Source: Bryoerythrophyllum caledonicum (taxonomy: Eukaryota > Streptophyta > Bryopsida > Pottiales > Pottiaceae). Taken from it: 64,000 nt of DNA. The position numbers and the translations under genes are program-made. The stretch is taken from the NCBI GenBank assembly GCA_963971425.1, contig OZ020525.1:12964187-13028186 (forward strand). Direction: 5' to 3'. Shown here in pieces: positions 1-11,573 of the stretch (position 1 is the first letter of the stretch; each line of letters starts with the position of its first letter). Under the pieces are notes generated by a model. The model made no database searches, had not been told where the DNA came from, and saw only the letters and a program-made list of their open reading frames with translations.

Positions 1-360
1 TTTAAATGTTTCTTCAAGGGTTGTTATTGAGGGGATTAACGTAGTGGCTTGAGCTCCCGCAGTGATGACAATGAAAGGGTCTACTTTCCATCCGAGTGCT
101 TGAGTATCATTGAGGAGGGGTTGATATTTAGTTGTTTTGTTTGCAATAGCCTCCGGTGAGAATCTATTATTACAATATTTGAATTCCATCAATTCAATAG
201 TGAGATTCGGATCAATGTGGGTTGGTGGAGAGTCTTTGTATGGCAGCCCTCTAACACATAAAAGGTCCGGTTTAAATCTGGCATTACAATTACATCTTTG
301 TGTACCGTATGTGCATGGTAACAACCATGGGAGGACTGTATTTTCTTGCGGATTGTCACC
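1..360 (-). pseudogene. Mobile-element PD-(D/E)XK-like nuclease domain fragment, open at left edge
   Basis: On the minus strand a frame stays open from a stop near 361-363 to base 1, so the fragment continues outside the window. It reads through a Cys-rich start (CTYGTQRCNCNARFKPDLLC) and a short insert, then IELMEFKYCNNRF, then a K..KYQPLL stretch and GWKVDPFIVITAGA. A conserved PD followed some 30 residues later by E-F-K, then K..KY..L, is the layout of restriction-endonuclease-like (PD-(D/E)XK) domains found downstream of reverse transcriptases or in other mobile elements. No start codon is visible and no partner domain lies inside the window. The domain call is an inference from motif spacing; it could also be another element-specific protein. 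Confidence 0.4.
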
Positions 361-1088
361 CTAAATTCTCATATGATATAGTTACAATAAATGTAAGGAC
401 TAGTATACTTTTGCTTCTTTTATGTCACCTATAATATCACCAAATTCTTCATTCAAAACTTGTATTCATAATTGTAATATGAAAGAGGATCACAATCATT
501 TTAAATTAGTTCAATTTAGTGGTTCTTCCTTATAACATCTTATGATTGTGATGATGAAATCCTTAGGTGGTGATAATAGAAAGGTTTGAATATACTAGAT
601 GAACTTCTAATAAAATGGTTCAACTTGACACATGAAGTAACGTTTTTACAAAAATATTTATTTCTAAATTCAAGCAAAGACCAAAAGTTTTGAACTATTT
701 TCTCTCTTTTATGAAATAATAAACCACCAAAAATTAGTTCTGAATTTTTTAATTAACTCAAAAGGAGAAAGTGATATAAAATGCCCTCGTATGTTTCTTC
801 CTTTAAAGGTGATAAAAATTACTTCTCACTTAATTTTAAAACGCCATGCACTTCCATCCTTAATAAGGATTATCCTATGTGCAGGTCTACCTCTGCACAA
901 TTAATTCACATTGGAAAATGTCAAATTTTTTTGAAAAATTTAAGAGATTTATCTAGGTAATACCCATGTAATGTATAGGTAATTCCTAGTGATACCCATT
1001 GTGTTCGAATAATTGCAATTAGAAAAATGATGAATGTTCCATGTCGCTCGTGGAAGTGACCACTACATATGGTACAATTGAGAGACCA
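361..1088. other. AT-rich non-coding stretch
   Basis: No convincing coding frame, RNA gene or repeat structure is seen here. Confidence 0.6.
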
Positions 1089-1903
1089 TTAACCCCTAAA
1101 GGACCAATGTCCCCTCGGGGACATTTGGAGTTTGGGTAAGGTACCACGTTCTCAATTTTAGGCATTATTTTCTGAGATTTTTTTTTGAATGGACAACTTT
1201 TGATTAGCTTTGCGTAGACCCAAATTTCGTAGAATTCCAACTTATGGTTCTAAAGTTACAATTTATTTTCACTTACATGTACAAATAGTGCAGCAGTTTA
1301 GTGTGACATATCACAAATACTGTCACCAAACTTTAATAACTTCTAAAGTCAATAGAAATTCGAGTTTTTGTCCATTTAAAAGAAAGAAAATGTCCTCTTG
1401 GAAAGGAAATTGAGATCTTTGCATCTACCGTACGGATTTGTGAATTTCAAATATTTGAGAAGGATATGATATATGCAAAATATAAAGTGTATTGTTGATT
1501 CTTAGCACATAGTTGCATTGCAGGATCTTTTAGGACATCTTCTACACCTCTTCTACTTCTAAAATTTGGTGCACATGTGCCTAACATGATCCTTTTCAAG
1601 TTAACACAATAAATTCACGGCCCGTAGTGCAAAAAGTTGCCATAGAAGGTGGTCGAAGTTTGTTGAAGGTGTATAGTATGACCTGAAAAAGAGATTATGT
1701 TGCACTTCAATGGCTAATATCTTTCAATCCGTGCGGTCAAACTTACCAAATTCTTTACCACACACTCTCATACAAGTCTAGTACAAGATCCTACGATTAA
1801 ATTTTCAAAAAAATGATTTTGTATCATTTTGTGTTGAATGTGCTGAAAATGGCAGTTTTGGAGTGTTTTTGAGGAAAAATTGCCTTAGTCCTTTAGGGGT
1901 TAA
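1089..1903 (-). mobile_element. Non-autonomous TIR element, family 'TTAACCCC', copy 1
   Basis: The left end reads TTAACCCCTAAAGGACCA and the right end is its inverted partner (TCCTTTAGGGGTTAA). The outer part next to the left end contains a palindrome (GTCCCCTCGGGGAC). The body has no protein-coding frame of use but matches, in inverted orientation, the copy at 15510-16321 along its length, including a shared stretch that translates as KLIKSC....SQKIMPK in both. No clear target duplication was found. About 815 bp, a MITE-like DNA transposon remnant. Confidence 0.7.
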
Positions 1904-2350
1904 ACTCTTCAATGTTTACTATACTTCAGAGCTAGATTTTGCACTTCCGTGCTTAGTAATGATTTATTTCTAATACATCATTTTGGTAAAACATATAATC
2001 CACAAAATCCGATTTATTCACCGCGTCAAATAATTGATATTCTTGAAATGTAAAATTTGAAAAGTTTGGCAGCTATTTTTGGAAAATTTTGGGGTCAAAT
2101 ATGACCAATATATACGGTAGTAGCTTCCAAGAGTAAACAAATAGTAGTATTAAAGTTTTAAAAAGAGGCAAGCTTATTGAAACTTCAACAAATTTACAAA
2201 TAACTCTAATGTCAACCACTAACCTATGTCCCTTAGATACAAGGTTCAATGGTGGAACAAATAGATACTTTATTCACGCCAACCTCCTTTGAAGACTTGA
2301 GTTCTTTAACTTTAAGGTATATCCCCCCATGATTGCCACCTTCCTATCTC

Positions 2351-2470
2351 TGCCACTTTATATTTGGTCCCATTACACTCCATTACCATCCATTCACTCT
2401 TTGTCAGCTTTGCCACTTTATATTTGGTCCCATTACACTCCATTACCACCCATTCACTCTTTGTCAGCTT
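2351..2470. repeat. Perfect-period 60-bp tandem duplication
   Basis: Two head-to-tail 60-bp units (2351-2410 and 2411-2470) beginning TGCCACTTTATATTTGG and differing at about one base. Recent local duplication in non-coding DNA. Confidence 0.9.
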
Positions 2471-2744
2471 CAGGTTAAGGTTTACTATTGGTCAAGACCC
2501 CATACTTTTGGTCGGCGCTAAAGGGGGGTACCCAGTGGCAAAACAAGCTAAACATGGAGACGACTTTGAGAATTCATAACTAATCCACATCTCATCGGAG
2601 AAATATGAAATCACTTGGGTTGAGATTGTAAATTTATTGGCTATCACAGAAAAATAATTTTATTATTATTGGATTCTCTTTACATGCACATTGCTTAATC
2701 TGTCGGTTAATCACATGGGGGTTATGCCTTATTGTCATGCACAC

Positions 2745-2950
2745 GACGATCGTCGGATTTGTTCGAACGTCGTTGAACTCCCGTCCGACGTTCGTCCAAC
2801 ACTCGCCCGACGACCGTCCAACCTTCGTCCGACGTCCGACGACCGTCTTACCTTCGTCCGACGTCCGTCCAACCTTCGTCTGGCGTCCGTCCAATCCCAC
2901 CCCGACGTCGGCGATCGCTGTGCGGACGTCGTCCACCCCGACGTCGTCTC
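2745..2950. repeat. GC-rich degenerate tandem repeat (CGTCCGACG-like) upstream of CRR6
   Basis: About 200 bases built from variants of CGTCCGACG and CGTCCAACCTTCG, ending roughly 70-100 bp before the CRR6 start codon. All long frames through it on both strands are repetitive (RPTFVRRPS-like) and are taken as artefacts of the repeat. It lies where the promoter or 5' UTR of CRR6 should be. Confidence 0.8.
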
Positions 2951-3020
2951 CACTTCCGTTGGAGTTCTATCTGCATGGGACTTGAGGCTCACAGTGCATC
3001 GTTGCAGAAGCGCAGCAGCT

Positions 3021-4898
3021 ATGGCGACCGCCGCGCTGCCTTCGCCTCTCACTCTGCCCTCGCGCTCTCTCCCCTCCTCGCGCCGCACGCCCCCCGCACT
3101 GCCTCACACCCGCCTCAACCACGCCCTCCTCAAGTCCTTCCCGCCTCACACCTCTTGTACATGCTCCGCCTCAAGGTGGCAGCCGCGAACCTCGTCTCAG
3201 GGCGCCGCCGGGTTCCCTGTGGAGGAATTCGAGGAAGAGGAGGAAGAAGAAGGTAAGATAGTGTATCCTATTTGAATTTCTCTCTAGAATTTGGACATGT
3301 GACCTCCTGTTTGAGAATTTCTTGTTCTGATGCCTTCCATTATCTTGTCATTGTAATGTTATAGCGCTCTCTTCAATTTGAATTCATTATCATCTAATCG
3401 AATCAGTTTGACATGAGCTCCAACGATTGACATTTTGTTTGGTAATGTGCCTCTGAATATGGAAAATTGGAAATAGCCTGTTATTGTTCTCACAACTAGG
3501 GGCTACTCGCACATGACCTAGTCCTTCAATAATTTAGTCGCTATGATTGCTGATGAATTTCCTTTGACATGAGTCTAGGTTTTGAATTTGGCATGTGACC
3601 TTATATTTGAGAATTTTTGTTGTTATGATGTGTTGTTTGAATCATAATCATGTCGTAACGTCAGTGCCTTGATTCATCATCCAATTCAAGGAGTTTGATA
3701 GGATCTGACTATGGAAATGATCTGTTGTTGTTCTCGTTACCAGGGGCTGCTAGCACATGAATCATGTGACTATGATTGCTGACGAATTGAGTCCATGATT
3801 TTGTTATATTTTTATAGGTAGTGTTGAATGCAAACCCATGAACTGTGAGAATGTGATGCGCAGTTGGTGAGGGCGTTGTCCCTGCGCCGCCGCCTACGCC
3901 TGGGAGGATTGACATCGTGGTAACGAAGGAGCAGATCCAGCAGCTCGACCTTTCCCCTGCTCACAAAGTCTTCAGGAAATATGTGCACCAGATAGGTCTG
4001 TTGGTTGAGCATTCAAACTCTAACTTGATTTTGGCGAACGTGAAAGGGTTTGCATTCAACACTACATAATTATAACCTCTATAATTATGAGTGACATCAT
4101 TGTTACGGAAGGGTTATGTTGTTTACGTGAGACGTGCCGCATAGGAATAAGTGTAATTTCCTTGCAATCCACGTTTCTTGGGTTCAGTTTGGTAGCTTGT
4201 TTGGAGAATCACATGATGTGAAAGAGTTGATGTAGAGTAGTTGGTTATATGGTTTGGTGATGGAATTATTGGTCCATTTTTGTGGCGCGTTTCCGGAGTG
4301 GGAGTAGAGGGTTTAGGGTTTAGGACGAAGTGATGATCGTATGCGGTGTTATGCTCATTGCAGGGAGCTTTTTGGTTGGCAGGTGACAACACAACTGACC
4401 CGGTAGAGGATCCGCATGAGCTCTTTAAGCGAACCGTGGGATTTGTGCTGGAGTACGAGATCGACGACCCGCTGGACCCGCGAGAACTTTCTGAGCTGCC
4501 TGATATAAGACTCTGGTTTGTGCGCTTGGATGCTGCGTATCCCTGGCTTCCAATTGTGGTCGATTGGCGGGCAGGGGAGTTGTCTCGGTATGCAGCCATG
4601 CTCGTTCCCCATCAGGTTGGTTGCCCTTCCCGTCACTGATGATGTTTTTGTTTGCCGGGGTTTAGGATTCATCTGACAAACTGATGATTATTTGCAGATG
4701 AGTAAGCGACTCGGGCTTGTGTATAACCCCGAGGCGCTGGAACTGTGGGCCATGAACAAATTGTTCGTCATACACGAATGGCTCAAGGCACGCAACATTG
4801 CGAAGCCTAACGTAAAGCTGAACGACATGCTGCGGATGATTGGGTTCAGCATCAGCGACCAGCTCTACGATCTCATCGAACAGTTCCCGCATCCTTAA
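3021..4898 (+). CDS. CRR6: NDH-complex assembly factor CRR6 (chlororespiratory reduction 6), chloroplast
   Basis: Four exons, 3021-3252, 3864-3995, 4383-4615 and 4698-4898, joined by GT/AG sites with matching phases (1, 1, 0), give a 265-aa protein. The N-terminus (about residues 1-65) is Ser/Pro/Arg-rich, as a chloroplast transit peptide, followed by a Glu run near 70-77. The conserved core carries RIDIVVTKEQIQQLDLSP near 90-107, then LDPRELSELPDIRLWFVRLD (152-171), YPWLPIVVDWRAGELSRYA (174-192) and, in the last exon, LGLVYNPEALELW. These match the CRR6 (formerly DUF1817) family, stromal factors needed to assemble the NDH subcomplex A of cyclic electron flow. The start is the first Met of the exon with a transit-like sequence. 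All conserved blocks seem intact. The name rests on recalled family motifs. Confidence 0.9.
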
Positions 4899-5228
4899 TT
4901 CACCAAAGAGTAGGCTTTGAATCCAAGTTTTGCAGCTAAACTTTCCTGATAACAGTATTTTCTTGTACAATGCCATTTTCGAGGATATAGAAATCTTGCC
5001 GTATACAGAGATATATAACTTGTACATTTATGACATTCAATTGTTAGAAAGAAGTACAGTCTCTTTTCCCAAATATTGTATCGTGTTCTAGAGTTCCGCA
5101 GGTAAATCTACGGTTTGCTACAAATGATCTAGAGCATTGTCGTCTAATCTTTTTCACTAACGTGGTCCACTATGTGTCTACCCTACTCAAGAGAAGAATA
5201 ATACGCACAAGCCTCAACCTGGACGACG

Positions 5229-6125
5229 TCAGTTGGTCACCACCTTGGAGACGACCTGGGTAGCAGCGGAGGCAGCGGCACCCGGTATGCCGAGCTGCGT
5301 GCTAGCGAAGTCCGTAGCAGCCTTGGTGGCAACAGTCTGCGCAGCGCCCTTGGCGACGTCCCCTGCAGCGTTCTTCACGGTCTGCGCTTCTTCCGAGTTG
5401 GCGAGCTCCTTCAGGTTCAGGCTCTCCCCTTGCCTTCCCTCTCCCTGCCTGCCAGTGCTGTCGTCCTCCTCCTGGCTTCCTCCGTTGGCCGAGCCTCTCA
5501 GACTAGACGCGTCCCCTACGTCGGTAGTGTCCGTCCTTTCCACACCCTCGCGGACTAATGCAGCATGTGCCGACCAGACTGGTGCTGCTGTGGCTAGTGT
5601 GAGAGATGCACCCGCTGCTACTAGCGCCACTAGAACCTTGGAATTCCTCACCGAGCTTCCTTCCTGGCAACCAAAGTCAGCACCTCAAACTTAGCTGGAT
5701 TCCTTCTACAGCTCTAGACCCGGAACCACCTCTCTACTTAACTGCTTTCAATTGACAGCCCTAAATCCTAAACCAGCTCTCTTCTCAACTCCCATCTCTA
5801 AACTCTGAACCAGCTCTCTCCTCGATTGGTACAGCTCTATACTCTGAACCCTGAACCAGCTCTTCACTCATCCGGTTCGAATTCACAAATCTAGACACAT
5901 GACGTGAGAATCCTACAGAACTGGTTGGAAATGTGTAATATGTTGGATGTTCGTGGAGAATGTTCTTACCTGAGGTTCATGGCTGGCATTGATTGCTCCG
6001 CTTCTGGTGCAGCAGCTTCTTGCAGGCAAGCGGACGGCACCCAGCTGCGCGACATGGCTTCCAACTGCAGCTCTCGAAGACAGCACTGCTGCAGGAGCAG
6101 TAGTACCGCACTTGAGCGTCGCCAT
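5229..6125 (-). CDS. Plastid-targeted protein of unknown function, probable thylakoid-lumen signal
   Basis: Two exons, 5970-6125 and 5229-5663, join in phase 0 (CAG/GTAAGA donor, CCAG acceptor) into 196 aa. Residues 1-50 (MATLKCGTTAPAAVL...) look like a chloroplast transit peptide rich in Ala, Ser and Arg with no acidic residues until near its end. Just after the splice comes a hydrophobic stretch, VLVALVAAGASLTLATAAPV, ending in an AHA-A type cleavage site, which together would form a bipartite lumen-targeting signal. The mature part is short: an acidic Gly/Ser/Gln linker, then an Ala-rich amphipathic region (EEAQTVKNAAGDVAKGAAQ...). I do not recognise the family. The hydrophobic stretch could instead be a membrane anchor. 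Confidence 0.7.
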
Positions 6126-6733
6126 CCGTAAACTCTCTAATCAATCTGATGCAGCATCAGGCTCCTGAATGCGTAGTAGTAAATCGCAGAGGCAGCTCCA
6201 GGTTCAGTAATCTTGCTGCATGCCACGTCTGTTCCATGCAATTCTCCAAGTCTGCTGCGGTGCATGCACAAGACGGTAACTTGACTACACTTGGCATGAA
6301 ACCGCCGAAATGTGAGAGTTTCTGTCTTGGTGATGGTTCCAGCAACTATGGTATGAGGTATGGCTTGATATTTACTGTTATTTTACCTCATTTTATAACT
6401 CACTCCAATTTAAAGTTGAAATCAAGTGTGTGCTAAATTACAACATATGTCAAGTTGAGTTAGGGGTTAGGGGATTTAACCTTACATTAGATGTACACAT
6501 GTAACTTGTTTTCTAACTTAAATTTTTTTCTATAGTTGATAAATACACTCATCCCTTCCATAAGTTACTGTATACCTCTGATAAATTATAATGTCGCTAA
6601 CTTATAACCACATTTCTCCAACGGCTAGAAGTTGAAGTTCAAAGTCCTGCCAACATATGCTTTAGGGTTTCAGATCTCTGTAGAGGTCGGTTCTAGTTCT
6701 AGCAAGAATATGATGATGGACTGTCACACTTAC
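6126..6733. other. Non-coding, promoter side of the plastid gene
   Basis: Lies upstream of the minus-strand gene at 5229-6125 and ends at a transposon. No further feature recognised. Confidence 0.5.
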
Positions 6734-7639
6734 TTAACCACTAAATTTCCAAGAGTCCCCTTGGGGTTTGGACAGGTTCCTATTGTGTTAGTTTATTGCA
6801 TTTTTTTGGAAATTTTTACTGTAAATGGACATTACTAAAAGCTTTGTGTGAATCCAATTTTTCCTAAAATCTGACATTTAATGAAAAAGTTACATGGTTT
6901 TGAGAGCGGGCAGGTCAGGTAACTTCAATTTTTTTTACTAGGGCACTCTATTGAATGTGAGATTTTCAATACTAGCAAATAATATTATTTCCTTTCATAT
7001 AGTCAAAATAATCCTCTTGCCTTTAGTGAAAAATAGCATATTATTCCAAGTCAAACATTTTCTCATATTGTCGCACATTGTTGGGCAAGGTACTAGAAAA
7101 ACTTCTTCTTTTCCACATAAAACTTTGAGGTCTTCATATTTCTTACTTTTTATTTTTCCCATTGCATTATGTGGTGTAAAACCACGCGGGTTCTCATTCT
7201 AAAACATATTGAGTTTACAAAAAAATATAATTTGAATTGACACTTTTTGAACCTCCACTCCTTGCACAATTTCATTAGAATATACTACACCCTTTCTTTA
7301 CCTCTAAAAATTTGTGTACAAGGAACTAATATCATGCTTAACATGATGATAATGAACTTAGACCTTCTGTAGTGCACCAAGTGAAGTCAAAGTCTATTGA
7401 TCCCCTAAGCGTAGGGAAGAAAATGAACCCTTCTCTCCACTTCAAACATTGTAATCTTTCAATCCATGAGGTCAAAGTTTATTAAATATTGTGAGTATGT
7501 TACTTAATTAGTATTAATTGAGATCCTACGATTTGAACTAGAAATAAGAGTTTGGTATTTTCTTTGTTACTCATTGCACTAAAATGAACAGTTTTGAAGT
7601 GGTTTTGGTGTGAAATTGTCAAAGAAATTTAGGGGTTAA
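6734..7639 (-). mobile_element. Non-autonomous TIR element, family 'TTAACCCC', copy 2
   Basis: Bounded by TTAACCACTAAATTTCC on the left and AAATTTAGGGGTTAA on the right, about 906 bp. The sub-terminal part repeats the signature of copy 1: a CCCCTTGGGG palindrome, then GTTCCTATTG, a poly-T stretch, ATGGACA and TTTGTGTGAATCCAATTT. The inner part closely resembles 36712-37638 in opposite orientation (for example CACTTGGTG...CACTACA and the TTGAAAATCTCA segment). The frames through it are not conserved as protein between copies. Confidence 0.75.
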
Positions 7640-8022
7640 AAATCTTAGATGTCACTTGAACGTTTTTATTGTGACTACAAAGTATGGAAATATCCATTGC
7701 CTTACTTGAAAAGAAGTGTTCAAATGTCATGTTTTGAGAAGGCTTTCTAAAACGGCCGGAACTGCCCATACAATTAAATCCAAATCCTCTACTAAATCCA
7801 TTACTATACTAACTTTTAACCTCAACTAAGTTCTTACCACCTCCATCCACCATATTTGGCTATAATCTATGAGAGGGATAAATGCAGCCTTTCCAAATGC
7901 GAGATTCCAAACCTAAATAAAAATGCATATGCAATTGTATGCAGAATCTAAATATATGAATCACTCCATGATACATGTATATTACGAGTCATGAAGAGAT
8001 TGAAAAGTTATTTAATAAAAAT

Positions 8023-8200
8023 TTAACCCCTAAATTTCCTTGACAATTTATTTTAAAAACAATCCAAAACCGTCATTATCAAAAAGGGGCAACAAAATCA
8101 AAATTTCATGCATAGGTTTTAACATTTGAGCGTAAGATCATAAACCACACTACAATATGAACATGCCATATTTTTTTGGTTGCAATCCACCGCACAAATA
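8023..8200 (+). mobile_element. Truncated end of the 'TTAACCCC' TIR family
   Basis: Starts TTAACCCCTAAATTTCCTTG and continues with the family's CAATTT...CAAAACCGTCATT segment, then fades out after about 180 bp. Orientation is opposite to copy 2, 380 bp away. Confidence 0.55.
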
Positions 8201-8239
8201 TGAAATAGTAGCATTTTTTAGTAAGAGAATTATTGTCAT

Positions 8240-9077
8240 CTTGTAGGGCACGTCCACAAGCGGCTGAAGAAGAAGAGGGCGAATTGGAGTTCAGATGCGA
8301 TGTGTGCAGAATGGACTCATCATCTTACAATTCCAACAAGTAAAGCACCTCATGTGATGATCGATGCGAGGTAGATGAACAATGTTTACTCAAATTGCAT
8401 GTCGACAAACCTTGTCAGATCTGCTTCCTTAAGCATGAAAGTAGCAAAGATTATTATAAGATTGACAAGCGGTTGGGACTATCTTCTCCTAATGTGCAAC
8501 ATCCTAATAAGTTACGTGATATAACACCTATCATCGATACTCGATACATTTCCAACAAGTAAGCACTTCAAATCTCATCTTGTCGGTGTAAGTATGGTAG
8601 TCTTGTCAGAATTTCCCTGCTTGTGATGGAGCTAGACGAGCATTCTAAATTCAATGCAGGAGAGACAGTTTCGGTTTGTGTCAGGAATGCTTCCAAAAGT
8701 ATGGAGCTAGCAAAAGATTACACTAGGATTGACAAGCCTCTCAAGTCGGAGAACGACATGAAGCTGGTGCTCAGCCAAGAGTTCGATGCGACATCGTTGG
8801 AGTCCGTTGCAAGTCCATCAAGTACGTATCTCAACCAATAATTTTAGATCATGTGTAAACAATGCTATGTATTCATATCAAGCAACAAGAGAATGAACAA
8901 CATGTTACCAATCTTTGCAGGAAACACAAGCATGACTTGTGTCAGCAATGCTTCCAAAAGCATGGAGCGCTGGAAGCTTACACGGAGATTGAAAAGCCAC
9001 CGGAGAGCACGTCGAGTGGTACTTCGAGCAGCAGTTCGGCGTCGGAAGATGACTCTATGTACAATACCCACCAATAA
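8240..9077 (+). pseudogene. Broken zinc-finger-like gene fragment with internally duplicated exons
   Basis: Three degenerate exon-like pieces repeat the same wording. The first (8260-8480) encodes FRCDVCRMDSSSYNSNK and, after a possible intron, KPCQICFLKH..... YKIDK. The second (about 8657-8820) holds CQECFQKYGA and, after a frameshift, AKDYTRIDKPLKSENDMKL. The third (about 8921-9077) reads KHDLCQQCFQKHGALEAYTE followed by a Ser-rich acidic tail. Each piece follows an AG acceptor and the first two end in AACAA/GTAA donors. Cys-X2-Cys pairs suggest a ZZ- or B-box-like zinc finger. Stops and the frameshift indicate a pseudogene, and its 3' end runs into the foldback element. Confidence 0.45.
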
Positions 9078-10184
9078 GTATACGTTCATTTTGCATATGT
9101 ACGTTTCCACTCTACACTGCTGCCAACTTTGACACCCTTTTAAAGGCTGAAAATTTGTCATTTCACCATGAAATTTTTGGCACAAGATCATTCTTACGTT
9201 GACAACATGTGTGAAAAATTTCAAGGTCGGAAGTCGAATTTAAAAAAAGATATTCAAGATCTACCAACATAGGTAGCACTAAGAAAAGTTTCATAGCTAC
9301 GAACTTTGACACCCTCCCAAGGATTAAATTTTTTGTTTTTGCCCATGTAATATTTGGCATGGGACCGCCTCTGTGTTTATTACATGTTTAGAGTCTAAAA
9401 CATCCACACAAAGAGACATATTTAAAATCTAGCAACATGTGTAGTTGTGAGTGTAGTTGTAAGAAACATTTCACTCCTTGCCAACTTTGACACACTCCCA
9501 AGGATTAAATCTTTTGTTTTTGCGCATGAAATTTTTGGCATGAAACCATTTCTATATCGAATACATGTGTGCCAAGTTTTAAGGCCACAATACCTACATA
9601 GCAAAAGATTTTTGAAATCTACCAACATGTGTAGTTGGGAGAAACATTTCAACTTTGGCACCTTCCCTAGGTTTGAAAAATTGTTATTTTACTATGAAAT
9701 TTTTAACACATGATCACCTCTATGAATATAACATGTGTGCCAAATTTCAAGGCCAGAAGATGAATAAAAAAACCCATATTCAAAATCTACCAACATGTGT
9801 AACTATGAGAAACAATCTTGTGTATCTATTATTGTATTCATCGCATGGCTTTGAAATTTAATACACATGTTATGAGCATAGAGATGATCTTGTGATAGAA
9901 CTTTCATGGTAAAATATCAAATTTTTAGCCTTCAAGAGGGTGTCAAAATTGGCAGTAGTGAATGGATTACAACTACACATGTTGGTAAATTTGGAATATC
10001 TTTTTCTATATTCATCTTCTGACCTTGAAATTTGGCACACATGTTGTGAACATAAAAATGATCTTGTGCCAAAAATTTCATGGTAAAATGACATTTTTTC
10101 AGCCCTCAGGAGGGTGTCAAAGTTGGTAGCAGTGTAGTGTGGAAACGTTCATGAATGTATACTTATTGGTGGGTACTGTACATC
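9055..10184. mobile_element. Foldback-type element with arms made of ~170-bp tandem units
   Basis: The two ends are inverted copies: ATGTACAATACCCACCAATA at the left and its complement at the right (TATTGGTGGGTACTGTACAT). Both arms contain repeated units that begin CCAACTTTGACACCCTCC. The left arm has four (near 9122, 9300, 9478, 9648) and the right arm has two in reverse orientation (near 9955 and 10125). Unit spacing is 163-178 bp. Each unit also carries CATGAAATTTTTGGCA and a CTACCAACATGTGT segment. No transposase frame is present. The layout fits Foldback-type elements, whose long inverted arms are tandem arrays. Confidence 0.75.
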
Positions 10185-10778
10185 ACGGGACACTTGCTGG
10201 GCGCTGCGCCGTATATATAACATATACATATATGTATATATAAATGTTGGTACACATTCATATATAAATGTATACCGTTATATACCTGTCATTTACTATA
10301 AATAGCCTTTGATTATTTTATATACCCCATAGTGTCATCTAAATAATTTATTTTTTGTCCGAGTAAGTTCATGTGATTTCATTTTTTATCCAAATTTTGA
10401 TGAATGGGTGTATTCAAAGGACTCCTCTAAAGGGCACATTTGATTTATTGGGCATAGTGTCCAAAAGACACATTGGTTTTTCCAAAAGGTTTTGTTATGA
10501 AGGGTGTCACCTTGGAACAATGGGATGAGACAAGGAACTGGCAGATGTTTTGGAGAGATTGTTTTTGGTTATAAATATTGATATACTAATTAGTTGGCAA
10601 ATTATACAATAGTTTCTTATATGTGGTGGAAAATCATTTTATAGGTAGACTGATGCCTGCCTTTGTGCCTTCTATGATAGATATCTCTTATTGGGAAGGT
10701 TCATGAGCAATGTTAGTATGATTAAATATCCACCTATCTAGTTAAATAGCTAAGGAAGAACATGGTTGTGTCATCTCA
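10185..10778. other. AT-rich non-coding spacer with a TA-rich microsatellite
   Basis: Contains TATATAA/ATATGTATATA runs near 10210-10310 and nothing else recognised. Confidence 0.6.
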
Positions 10779-11573
10779 GGGGCACTATGGACCACAAGGA
10801 TTGACCAAGAGAAATCATTTATTTTCATGGTCATGGCTCTTGGTCTAGAGCCGTGACCATGAAAAATGAAAAATCATTTCTTGAGTGTCTTGGTCACTTT
10901 TCATAGTGTAAAGTGGATTTGGACTGGGACAAGTATGGGATGATTTTTTAATGTATATCTGAAAAGGATAGATTTGGAGTTTATCCCATCATTCACTCTC
11001 TCACCCTCTCCTCCTTCTTCCCCCTTGTTTCCACCTTCCTTCTTTGCTTCTTCTCTCTTTTCTTCTCTTCTCTTGAAATTTGAGCAATTAGGGCAGCAAT
11101 GGAGGAGAGGAGGAGGAACCTTATGTTAATGCTAGGGTTGTATATGTGCTTGCACATGCTTGTTTCAAACGTTTTAAGCATGCAAGCACTAATTTTACAA
11201 GGAGAGTGGGAGAAATTGGCAATTTTTAGCATATTTTTGGAGAGTATAGGACGATGAATACGGAGCATTTGGAGTTTTGCAAGACAAGGTGGATTTACGG
11301 ATCGATTAATGTTGGGATCATACACTGAAGGACAATTCAAGGTTAGAACCCGAGTTAAATTTTCCACTTTAGATTTCTTTGTGAGAAGTTAGGGTAATTT
11401 TTGCAAAAATAAGATACGTCTTTCAGGAATTCAATTTCTGTGGAAGCTGGAATTCAATTTTGATAAGGCTAAGATTTGGCAACGGGCAATTGCTTATAGG
11501 GAATTCATATGGGGTTGTTGAATGTACGATTTCAAAAGTTGTGAGAGAATTTTGAAAAGCCGTTAGACAACAT

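Noticed and set aside
1019..1240. 73-aa minus-strand frame similar to a 61-aa plus-strand frame at 16157-16342
   Set aside because: The likeness comes from two copies of one transposon, not from a conserved protein.
2634..3088. Minus-strand frames of 100 and 117 aa and a long plus frame before the CRR6 start
   Set aside because: All are translations of the CGTCCGACG tandem repeat.
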